Shown piece by piece: positions 1 to 7,027 of a stretch of DNA of 38,537 bases. The position numbers and the translations under genes were made by a program. The notes beneath the pieces are model-generated. The model saw only the letters and a list, made by a program, of their open reading frames with translations, made no database searches and was not told where the DNA came from. Within the stretch, counting starts at the first letter, position 1. Every line of letters begins with the position of its first letter. Source of the stretch: Gammaproteobacteria bacterium (GTDB lineage Bacteria > Pseudomonadota > Gammaproteobacteria > Steroidobacterales > Steroidobacteraceae); the NCBI GenBank assembly GCA_025355445.1, contig JANXZQ010000151.1, positions 1-38,537 of the forward strand, in the 5' to 3' direction.

Positions 1-134
1 GGCTCGATCTTGATGACCTCGGCTCCCATGTCGCCCAGCAACTGGCCGCAGAAGGGTCCTGCGAGCAATGTGCCCAGCTCGAGAACGCGCAGATCCGACA
101 AGGCGCCATGCTCAAAGGTCACCGCTGTAGTCAT
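1..134 (-). CDS. CaiB/BaiF (family III) CoA-transferase, N-terminal fragment
   Basis: Only the first 44 or so codons are in the window; the gene runs off the left edge. The translated start reads [10 protein letters not shown], followed by [20 protein letters not shown] and then [10 protein letters not shown], which is the hallmark N-terminus of family III CoA-transferases (the L-E-x-G...AGP-x-x-x-x-x-L-x-D-x-GAEVIK-E pattern of CaiB, Frc and BaiF). Such enzymes move CoA between carboxylic acids in the cytoplasm. A GGGGA ribosome-binding site lies just before the ATG. It is divergent from the HMG-CoA-lyase/HyuAB operon and shares a promoter region with it, so it probably activates the acid that the lyase cleaves; that pairing is inference. 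The substrate cannot be told from this fragment. Confidence 0.85.
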   Translation of the reverse strand, partial: MTTAVTFEHGALSDLRVLELGTLLAGPFCGQLLGDMGAEVIKIE

Positions 135-180
135 TTCATCCCCGTCCCACCAGTCTCAACCCGCCCTCTGATGCCGATAA

Positions 181-188
181 TGTATACA
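181..188. promoter_or_regulatory. Palindromic half of the divergent control region (TGTATACA)
   Basis: A perfect 8-bp palindrome TGTATACA lies 47 bp upstream of the CoA-transferase start. Its core is identical to that of the 12-bp palindrome at 308-319. Two copies of one rare palindrome, one near each divergent gene, are what a shared GntR/FCD regulator operator would look like. Binding by the product of 5260-5922 is inference. Confidence 0.55.
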
Positions 189-307
189 AGTGTGCGCAAC
201 TCACCAAGCCGGATTGCCTTGCCTGCCGTGCACGTTGCCGCTTTTGTAGCCAAAATGGCTGCCGTTTCGTCTTGTAAGAACCCTGGCCAGTGCGTTAATC
301 TGGAGAC

Positions 308-319
308 ATTGTATACAAT
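308..319. promoter_or_regulatory. 12-bp palindromic operator (ATTGTATACAAT) before the catabolic operon
   Basis: ATTGTATACAAT is a perfect 12-bp palindrome ending 11 bases before the ATG at 331. It contains TACAAT (314-319), a good -10 element that would place transcription start near 326, so a repressor bound here would cover the promoter. FCD-type GntR regulators bind short AT-cored palindromes of this kind, and one is encoded in the operon. No matching -35 is obvious. Confidence 0.6.
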
Positions 320-330
320 ATAGAACCGTG

Positions 331-1248
331 ATGAAAATCAAATTCGTGGAGGTCGGTCCGCGCGACGGCTTACAGGCCCAGTCCGTAGCGCTTGACACCA
401 AGGGCAAGCTCGCGTTGATCGAGCGGGTCCTCGCCGCGGGGGTGAGGCGGCTCGAGGTGGCGAGTTTCGTCAATCCGCGCAAAGTGCCGCAGATGGCGGA
501 CGCTGAGGCGCTGTTTGCGGCGCTGCCAACACGTCCTGAAGTTTCCTACATTGGGATGGTGTTGAACCGGCGCGGCTTCGAACGGGCGCGAGCTGCCGGT
601 TGCCGCGAGATCGGAATGGTGGTTGTGGCGAGCGACACATTCAACCGGCGCAATCAAGGCGCCGGCACGGACGAGTCTATCGCCGCGTGGCTCGAGATCG
701 CTTCGGCGGCGCGCGGGGACGGCATTTCAGTGAACCTCACGATCGCCGCAGCATTCGGTTGTCCCTTTGAGGGCGAGGTCGGTCCGGCGCGGGTGGTCGA
801 GATTGCCGAGCGCTGCGCGCGCGGCGAGCCTGTCGACATCGCCATTGCAGATACGGTCGGCGTCGGGGTGCCGACGCAAGTGACGGATCTGGTTGGCCGA
901 CTGAACGCAGCGCTGCCCGGACTGCCGCTGCGCGCCCATTTTCACAATACCCGTAACATCGGCATCGCCAATGCCTACGCGGCGGTGCAGGCCGGCGTGC
1001 AGAGTTTGGATGCCAGCGTCGGCGGCATCGGCGGCTGCCCATTCGCCCCGGCGGCGACCGGCAACATTGCCTCAGAGGATCTGCTGTATATGTTGGAGCG
1101 CATGGGAGTTGAAACCGGCGTGTCGTTAGAGGGCATGATCGAAACGGGCCTATGGCTTGAGACTGCCATGGGCCAGACAATGCCGGGCATGGTGATGAAG
1201 GCCGGCTTGTTTCCGAGCGGCAAAGCAGAAATGAGGGGCGCAAAATGA
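331..1248 (+). CDS. Hydroxymethylglutaryl-CoA lyase-like enzyme (HMGL family)
   Basis: A TIM-barrel lyase that cleaves a 3-hydroxy-acyl-CoA to an acyl-CoA (or acetyl-CoA) and a keto acid; the exact substrate is unknown. The N-terminus KFVEVGPRDGLQ carries the Arg-Asp pair of the active site, HFHNTR supplies the metal-binding histidines near residues 203-205, and SVGGIGGCPFAPAATGN is a clear version of the HMG-CoA lyase signature with the catalytic Cys near residue 236. At about 305 aa it has the normal family length. It differs from canonical enzymes at the usual SASE-x-F-x-x-x-N segment (here VASDTFNRRNQ), so a substrate other than HMG-CoA is possible. GTG at 328 directly precedes ATG 331; no Shine-Dalgarno is visible, consistent with a near-leaderless message. 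Its stop overlaps the hyuA start by 4 nt. Confidence 0.9.
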   Translation: MKIKFVEVGPRDGLQAQSVALDTKGKLALIERVLAAGVRRLEVASFVNPRKVPQMADAEALFAALPTRPEVSYIGMVLNRRGFERARAAGCREIGMVVVASDTFNRRNQGAGTDESIAAWLEIASAARGDGISVNLTIAAAFGCPFEGEVGPARVVEIAERCARGEPVDIAIADTVGVGVPTQVTDLVGRLNAALPGLPLRAHFHNTRNIGIANAYAAVQAGVQSLDASVGGIGGCPFAPAATGNIASEDLLYMLERMGVETGVSLEGMIETGLWLETAMGQTMPGMVMKAGLFPSGKAEMRGAK

Positions 1249-3353
1249 CGTATCGATTGGGCGTCGATGTGGGAGGCACCTTCACCGATTTGTTCCTTGT
1301 GAATGAGAAGACTGGCAAGGTGTTCACCGCCAAGGTGCCGAGCACGCCGGCCGACCAGTCCATTGGCGTGCTGCTCGGCATCGAGCGGGTCTGTCGCGAG
1401 GCCAATATCCATCCGCACGAAATCGATCATGTGATGCACGGCACCACGGTTGCCACCAACACGGTTCTGACGGGCACCGGCGCCAAATGTGGACTGGTAA
1501 CCACGCGGGGTTACCGCCAAGTGCTGCAGATCGCCCGCTCCTTCGTACCGGGCGGGTTGGGCGGATGGGTGATCTACAATAAATCACTGCCGATGGCCCC
1601 GCTTGCCTGCACCATTGAAGCCCACGAGCGCATTGGCGCGAAAGGTGACATTGTGCAAAACCTCGACGAGGGGCAAATGCGTGCCGCTCTTCGCGGGCTC
1701 AAAGCACACGCCATCGAAGCGTTAACCGTATCGCTGATCAACTCTTTCGCGAACCCCGTTCATGAGCGGCGGATTCGCGATCTGGCGGAGGCCGAACTGC
1801 CGGGAATTCCGGTGTCGCTGTCTTCCGATGTGGTGCCCGAAATGCAGGAATACGAGCGGACGGTCACCACGGTCGCCAATTCTTACGTGCGCCCAAAGGT
1901 TTCCCGCTATATCGCGAACCTTAAAACCAACATTGAGCACATCGCGCAGGACGTAAAGCTTCACATCCTGCGCTCTGACGGTGGCCTTGCCGGTGCTAAG
2001 GCAGCGGAAGAGTTCCCGGTGAATCTCTTGATGTCCGGCCCCGCCGGCGGGGTGACGGGTGCTTTGTGGGTTGCCGCGCAGGCGGGTTTCCCGAACCTCT
2101 TGACGGTCGATGTCGGTGGCACCTCAACCGATGTTGCCTTGATACAAAATGGCGAACCGCGACTGCGCCGCGAAACCACCGTCGGCGACGTAATCGTGCG
2201 AGCCTCCTCCGTGGACATTCGCACTGTCGGTGCCGGTGGCGGATCGATTGCCCACGTACCCGAATTGACCAAGGCGCTGCGTGTCGGCCCGCAGTCGGCG
2301 GGCGCCGATCCAGGGCCTGCGGCCTACGCGCGGGGCGGCACCGAACCGACCGTAACCGACGCCAACGTGGTGCTCGGATATCTCCCCGCTCAGCAGAAGC
2401 TCGGCGGCGAGATGACCCTCAATCGCGAATTGTCGAGTAAGGCGGTGCAAAAGATCGCAGCCGCTCTCGGTCTCTCGTTGGAAGAAGCCGCGCTGGGGAT
2501 TTACAGCATCGTCAACGAAAATATGGTGGGCGCGCTGCGCCTGGTGTCGGTCGAACAGGGTTACGACCCCCGGGACTACGCCTTGATCGCCTTTGGCGGC
2601 GCGGGGCCCTTGCATGCCAATGCGCTTGCGCGCCTGTTGGGATCCTGGCCGGCCATCATTCCGCCGGGCCCTGGGGTGCTCTGTGCACTGGGCGATGCCA
2701 CGACGGCGGTTCGCGATGAGCGAGCGCGCACGTATGTGAGGCGATTTTCGGACTCCTCGGCTGACTCTCTCGTACAGATTTTGGGGGAGCTCGCTGAAGC
2801 GGCGGCGAAGTCTCTGGAACGTGAGGGTGTTCCGCGCAGTGAGATCCGAAAGAATTACCAGGTCGACTTGCGTTATCACGGGCAGGGGCTGCGCCTCACG
2901 ATACCGGTGGATTTGGCCGAGCTTAAGAAGCTGGGCCTCAAGGCAATAGCGGATCGATTCGACGCAGAGCATCGGCGCTTGTTTACCTTTGCGCTCGAAC
3001 TTGAGCACGAGCTGGTCACGCTACGGGCTTCCGTGCAGGGGCGCGGTATCAAGGTAACTCGGAGCAAAATCGCCAAGGGTCGACCGGATGCCGGCGCCGC
3101 TGTGGTGGGCAAGCAAATGGCATTCATGGAGGGTAAGCGTGTTACTGCGCGGGTATATGATCGAGCGCTACTTAGAGCCGGCAACCGGCTCGCGGGGCCA
3201 GCGATCGTCATGGAAATGGATTCGACGACCGTCATTCTGCCCAAACACCATGCCAAGGTCGATTCGCTGGGGAATATGCTCATTTATCCGGACAAGTATG
3301 TCGTCGCCAAGCGCAACGCGCGCGCTGGCAAACATGTCGGCAACAAGGCTTAA
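1245..3353 (+). CDS. hyuA: Hydantoinase/oxoprolinase A-type subunit (HyuA family)
   Basis: ATP-dependent amide or carbonyl-activating subunit of the hydantoinase/5-oxoprolinase/acetone carboxylase superfamily, acting in the cytoplasm with HyuB. The N-terminus RLGVDVGGTFTDLFLV is the family's ASKHA-type phosphate-1 loop. A second nucleotide loop (TVDVGGTSTDVAL) and the GAGGGSIA motif follow near residues 290 and 330, and AFGGAGPLHA lies near residue 450. At 702 aa it has the usual full length of HyuA. The ATG overlaps the preceding stop as ATGA, so translation is coupled. The hydantoinase, caprolactamase, pyrrolidinone hydrolase and acetone/acetophenone carboxylase subgroups cannot be separated from sequence reading alone; the adjacent amidohydrolase favours a cyclic amide substrate, which is inference. 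Confidence 0.93.
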   Translation: MTYRLGVDVGGTFTDLFLVNEKTGKVFTAKVPSTPADQSIGVLLGIERVCREANIHPHEIDHVMHGTTVATNTVLTGTGAKCGLVTTRGYRQVLQIARSFVPGGLGGWVIYNKSLPMAPLACTIEAHERIGAKGDIVQNLDEGQMRAALRGLKAHAIEALTVSLINSFANPVHERRIRDLAEAELPGIPVSLSSDVVPEMQEYERTVTTVANSYVRPKVSRYIANLKTNIEHIAQDVKLHILRSDGGLAGAKAAEEFPVNLLMSGPAGGVTGALWVAAQAGFPNLLTVDVGGTSTDVALIQNGEPRLRRETTVGDVIVRASSVDIRTVGAGGGSIAHVPELTKALRVGPQSAGADPGPAAYARGGTEPTVTDANVVLGYLPAQQKLGGEMTLNRELSSKAVQKIAAALGLSLEEAALGIYSIVNENMVGALRLVSVEQGYDPRDYALIAFGGAGPLHANALARLLGSWPAIIPPGPGVLCALGDATTAVRDERARTYVRRFSDSSADSLVQILGELAEAAAKSLEREGVPRSEIRKNYQVDLRYHGQGLRLTIPVDLAELKKLGLKAIADRFDAEHRRLFTFALELEHELVTLRASVQGRGIKVTRSKIAKGRPDAGAAVVGKQMAFMEGKRVTARVYDRALLRAGNRLAGPAIVMEMDSTTVILPKHHAKVDSLGNMLIYPDKYVVAKRNARAGKHVGNKA

Positions 3354-3364
3354 GGAGCAGCGCA

Positions 3365-5260
3365 ATGCCAGCTAAAATCGTTCAGCGCAATCGTAAGCGC
3401 ATCAATCGCGTCAAAGTGGACACCGTCACCATCGATATAATCGAAAGTGCATTGCGAAATGCGCGGTTCGAAATGGATACCGTGCTTTTTCGTACGGCGA
3501 TGTCACCGGGTATCCGTGAACAACACGATGAATTCCCGATGATTGCGAATCTTGAAGGCAAAATGGTGGTCGGGCAATTCGGCTCCTTTATCTGGGGCTT
3601 CATGCAAGGGTATGAAGGAACGATCGAGGACGGCGACATCTTCCTCACGAATGATCCATATTCGGTGAACGGTGCGATTAGTCACGCCAACGATTGGTTG
3701 ATGTTGATGCCCATTTACCGCAACGGCCGACTCATTGCGTGGGCGGCGATGTTCGGTCACATGACGGACGTCGGTGGCAAAGTGCCCGGCTCCCTGCCAA
3801 CCGATGCCAGGACTATCTACGAAGAGGGTGTCACCGTGCCTCCGGTGAAGATGTACAAGCAGGGCACGCTCAACGAGGATGTACTGAAGATCCTGCTGCA
3901 TAACTGTCGACTGCCACACTGGAATCTCTCCGATTTCAATGCAATCACGGCAGCGCTGCGGACCGCCAATACTCGCTGCATTGAGATTAGTGAACGCTTT
4001 GGAGACGACGTTTTCCACTCTGCCATGGCTGAAATGCTGGATCGCAACAAGCGCGCCATGCGGGAACTGATTGTGCGGACGGTTCCCGAGAAAAAGCAGT
4101 ATTTCGAAGACTACCTGTGCGACGACGGTCTCGACATGGGACCCTACAAGATTGCTTGTACCATGTGGCGCGAAGGCAATAAGTGCATCTTCGATTTCAC
4201 CGGCACCGACCCGCAATCAATCTCCTCGATTAACTTTCTCCTGAACGAGGAGATGTTCAAGATGTTTGCGGGTGTGTACATGATCATGGTGTTCGACCCC
4301 CAAATTCTTTTCAACGATGGATTCTACGATTTGATGGAAGTTCGAATTCCCTCCGGAACACTATTGAAGCCGCTAAAGCCCGCGGCATTGTCCTGCCGCA
4401 CACATGCGCTAGGGCGCATCTTCGATGTATTAGGAGGTCTGCTGGGGCAAGGGAATCCGCAGTTCATGTGTGCCGCCGGCTTTTCCGACTCACCACATTT
4501 CATGTATTCAGGCTATGACAAACACGGCGATTGGTTCCAGCTATACCAGATTACCTTTGGCGGCATCCCCGGCAAGCCCTTTGGCGATGGTCCCGACGGG
4601 CACTCGCTCTGGCCGTCCTTTACCAATGTGCCGAACGAGTTTCTCGAGAGCTATTTTCCTCTGCGAGTCGAGACTTACGAGACGATTCCGGATACGGGCG
4701 GCGCCGGCAAAAACCGCGGTGGCAACGGCTTGCGCATAGGGTATCGATTTCTGGAGCCCGGTGAAATATCGATTCACGATGATCGCTGGCTCACCTATCC
4801 TTGGGGTGTCAACGGCGGCCTGCCCGGCGCCCGCAGCCGAAAACTCCTGGTTCGGCAAGACGGTACAGAAGAAATATTGCGCTCAAAAGTCGATCACGTG
4901 AGAGTGCTGGAGGGAGATCTGCTTATCGCTGATACCTGGGGCGGTGGCGGATGCGGTGATCCGCTCGAGCGCGATGTCGAGAAGGTCCTGTTTGATGTGG
5001 AGGCCGGATTGGTAACCGTCGAGGGCGCAAAACGCTACGGCGTGATCTTGGCTGCGAAAGGGCGCGTGGACACCGCAGCGACTGATAAACTGCGTGCTGA
5101 AATGAAGAAAGTCCGAGGCAACGCCAAATTGTTTGATCGGGGCTTTGATTCGATCCACGAACTGAAGGAACGCTGTCTTCGTGAAACGGGACTGAGGCCG
5201 CCGTTGCAGCCGCAGTTTACGAAGTGGGCCTCCAAGGCGGTCGCAGCGGGAAGCACCTGA
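3365..5260 (+). CDS. hyuB: Hydantoinase/oxoprolinase B-type subunit (HyuB family)
   Basis: Catalytic partner of HyuA. Family hallmarks visible are the FRTAMSPGIREQHDEFP segment (usually S-x-x-I-x-E-x-x-D-x-x), GDIFLTNDPY, the HANDWLMLMPIY stretch (family: HxxDx), FDFTGTDPQS, GGIPGKPFGDGPDGH, and the Gly-rich DTGGAGKNRGGNGLRIGY block, followed by the C-terminal WGGGGCGDPLERD motif. At 631 aa it is on the long side for HyuB, with a basic extension of about 20 residues before the conserved region. AAGGAG at 3351-3356 is a strong ribosome-binding site for the ATG at 3365, and the gap after hyuA is only 11 nt. HyuA and HyuB are expected to form one complex. Confidence 0.93.
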   Translation: MPAKIVQRNRKRINRVKVDTVTIDIIESALRNARFEMDTVLFRTAMSPGIREQHDEFPMIANLEGKMVVGQFGSFIWGFMQGYEGTIEDGDIFLTNDPYSVNGAISHANDWLMLMPIYRNGRLIAWAAMFGHMTDVGGKVPGSLPTDARTIYEEGVTVPPVKMYKQGTLNEDVLKILLHNCRLPHWNLSDFNAITAALRTANTRCIEISERFGDDVFHSAMAEMLDRNKRAMRELIVRTVPEKKQYFEDYLCDDGLDMGPYKIACTMWREGNKCIFDFTGTDPQSISSINFLLNEEMFKMFAGVYMIMVFDPQILFNDGFYDLMEVRIPSGTLLKPLKPAALSCRTHALGRIFDVLGGLLGQGNPQFMCAAGFSDSPHFMYSGYDKHGDWFQLYQITFGGIPGKPFGDGPDGHSLWPSFTNVPNEFLESYFPLRVETYETIPDTGGAGKNRGGNGLRIGYRFLEPGEISIHDDRWLTYPWGVNGGLPGARSRKLLVRQDGTEEILRSKVDHVRVLEGDLLIADTWGGGGCGDPLERDVEKVLFDVEAGLVTVEGAKRYGVILAAKGRVDTAATDKLRAEMKKVRGNAKLFDRGFDSIHELKERCLRETGLRPPLQPQFTKWASKAVAAGST

Positions 5261-5922
5261 TGCGAGCCGCAGAGAAGGCCTATTCGTCTGTGCGCGACGG
5301 CATTTTGCAGGGTCGCTACGACGCCGGTCTGCGTTTGACGGAACACGAATTGGCGCAAACCGTCGGCGTCAGCCGCACGCCGATTCGCGAGGCCCTGCGA
5401 CGGCTGCATGCCGAAGGTCTGGTGCATTTTGAGCCCAATCACGGCGCCATCGTCGCCTCCTTCGAATTTGAGGATGCGGAAGAGATTTTTGAATTGCGTG
5501 CGTTGTTGGAACCGATCAGCGCGCGACGCGCCGCCGAGCGGGCTTCTCGCGAAGTGATTCAAGAACTTCGGGCTTTCGCCGACCAACAGCTGCTGGAGTC
5601 GACCCGGCGCACAGCGAACTATTTGGCGCGCATCGGCGATCTGAATGATCGCTTCCACCGGCTGATACAGAAGACTGCTGACAGTGCCAGGCTGTCAAAA
5701 ACCCTATCCGGTCTGATCGAGGCGCCGCTAATTCTGCGCACTTTCCGTCAATACACACCAGTCGAACTGCGTCGAAGCGCGGACCAACACTTGGAACTGG
5801 TGAACGCAATCGAGGCGCACGATCCCATGTGGGCACATAGTGTCATGCACGCCCATATTTTGACGGGGCGCGCCAGCTATCTGCGCGGACGACTCAACGC
5901 CGTTAACGGGCGGAAGAAATGA
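5260..5922 (+). CDS. GntR-family transcriptional regulator, FCD subfamily
   Basis: DNA-binding regulator with an N-terminal winged helix (LTEHELAQTVGVSRTPIREA is the classic GntR recognition region) and an all-helical FCD ligand domain of about 140 residues. FCD metal/ligand residues are visible in RIGDLNDRFHRLI (Asp and His) and in the later His-containing helices (DQHLELVNAIEAHD, HAHI). I chose the ATG at 5260 because its first base is the last base of the hyuB stop and because the upstream GTG alternative would only add hyuB antiphase residues. The 220-aa product is normal for the family. As a member of the operon it most likely controls the operon and the divergent CoA-transferase through the TGTATACA palindromes; this is inference. 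Confidence 0.93.
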   Translation: MRAAEKAYSSVRDGILQGRYDAGLRLTEHELAQTVGVSRTPIREALRRLHAEGLVHFEPNHGAIVASFEFEDAEEIFELRALLEPISARRAAERASREVIQELRAFADQQLLESTRRTANYLARIGDLNDRFHRLIQKTADSARLSKTLSGLIEAPLILRTFRQYTPVELRRSADQHLELVNAIEAHDPMWAHSVMHAHILTGRASYLRGRLNAVNGRKK

Positions 5923-5987
5923 ACGGCGTCGGCGTGATGTCATTCAGGGACGTCGCTTTCTCGCAGAGCCTTTCCTGATCCCGCGCC

Positions 5988-6644
5988 ATGGCGGAAACTC
6001 TGCAACAAAACTATGAGAAAGGTGGTTTTGGGCATCACTTGATTCCGGGAGCGAAACCGGTGCTACTCATCGTTGATTTTGTGCAGGCCTATCTTGCGGT
6101 TGACTCACCGCTTTATGCGGGCGTGGAGGACGCGCATGTGGCCGCCATTCGCCTGCTGCAAGCTGCTCGCGCAGCATCGATGACGATCGTGCACACCAAC
6201 GTGGAATATCAACCGGGCGGCCGCGACGGTGGTGTCTTCTTTAGAAAAGTACCCGCTCTCGTGTGTTTCGAACGTGGTGCGAATTCGAAGTGGGCGGCTT
6301 TCGCGAGGGGGCTTGAGCCCGTTGCCGGAGAGACGGTGATCACGAAGCAATACGCGAGTGCCTTCTTCGCCACGCCTTTGGCTTCGATGCTGGCGGCATT
6401 GGGTGTCGATACCGTCATCATTGCCGGAGTGTCGACCAGTGGCTGTGTGCGTGCTACCGCGGTCGACTGCTGTCAGCACGGGTTTATTCCGCTGGTTGTG
6501 CGCGAGGCGGTGGGTGATCGCGCCCCTGGGCCCCACGAGTCGAACTTGTTCGACCTGCAGGCGAAGTACGCGGAGGTTATTTCGCAAGCGGCCGCAGAAA
6601 ATTACATCCTCCAAGTCGCGCGCCATCAGGGCCCCGGGACGTAA
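5988..6644 (+). CDS. Isochorismatase-family cysteine amidohydrolase
   Basis: A cytoplasmic cysteine hydrolase of the isochorismatase-like fold. The catalytic triad is visible as Asp30 (LLIVDFVQAY), Lys120 (VITKQYASAF) and Cys153 (GVSTSGCVRATA). The ending pattern AVGDRAPGPHESNLFDLQAKY with cysteine at 153 resembles N-carbamoylsarcosine amidohydrolases and maleamate amidases rather than isochorismatases. It starts 65 nt after the regulator gene and is likely part of the operon. Together with HyuA/HyuB (N-methylhydantoinase) it would fit a hydantoin-like route in which ring opening is followed by removal of a carbamoyl group; the substrate is unproven. Family assignment is firm. Confidence 0.9.
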   Translation: MAETLQQNYEKGGFGHHLIPGAKPVLLIVDFVQAYLAVDSPLYAGVEDAHVAAIRLLQAARAASMTIVHTNVEYQPGGRDGGVFFRKVPALVCFERGANSKWAAFARGLEPVAGETVITKQYASAFFATPLASMLAALGVDTVIIAGVSTSGCVRATAVDCCQHGFIPLVVREAVGDRAPGPHESNLFDLQAKYAEVISQAAAENYILQVARHQGPGT

Positions 6645-7027
6645 GGCCAGTCCGCGAGTTAATGACCGTCATAAGCCGCCAATTGTTGCTGCAGAAAGTC
6701 GGCCGCGGTGACCACGTGACCGTCTGACAATCGAATCGTATATGGGATGCCGGATGTGGAGGATTTTGAAGCGCACAAGCGAATGAAAACTTCGGCTGTT
6801 ACCACGTGATCGACTGTGTTTGAGCAAACGACATGCGTGCTGTGAGTAGGAACAAACCAACAGTCATATCTTGATGTAGTCGCATGTGAGCCTCCGATTA
6901 CATGGATGATATTATATTGCCCAGCGGTCCGTTAAAACGACTGGGAAGGGCTTGTGAGCGCTACCGGGGCACCCTTTCCTCATCGGTGACGCGCCAAAAG
7001 ACCACAACGATACCGAGGACGCATTAA
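6645..7027. other. 383-bp gap with no confident gene
   Basis: This stretch follows the catabolic operon. It holds a weak minus-strand coding signal (see 6659-6805) and ends with a GAGGA ribosome-binding site before the phospholipase D gene at 7028. No hairpin terminator with a T-tract and no recognisable regulatory site was seen. Confidence 0.4.
6659..6805 (-). pseudogene. Possible small or broken ORF with a separated signal-peptide frame
   Basis: Read on the minus strand, a frame ending at 6659 gives a plausible protein-like stretch (…GIPYTIRLSDGHVVTAADFL, then QQQLAAYDGH, stop). It can start at GTG 6805 for 48 aa, and it remains open well upstream without an ATG. Just upstream, at about 6887, ATG with a perfect GGAGG site opens another frame (MRLHQDMTVGLFLLTARMSF, then AQTQ) that looks like a signal peptide but stops after 28 codons. 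This would fit one small secreted protein split by a frameshift. The product is not recognised and the call is weak. Confidence 0.25.
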
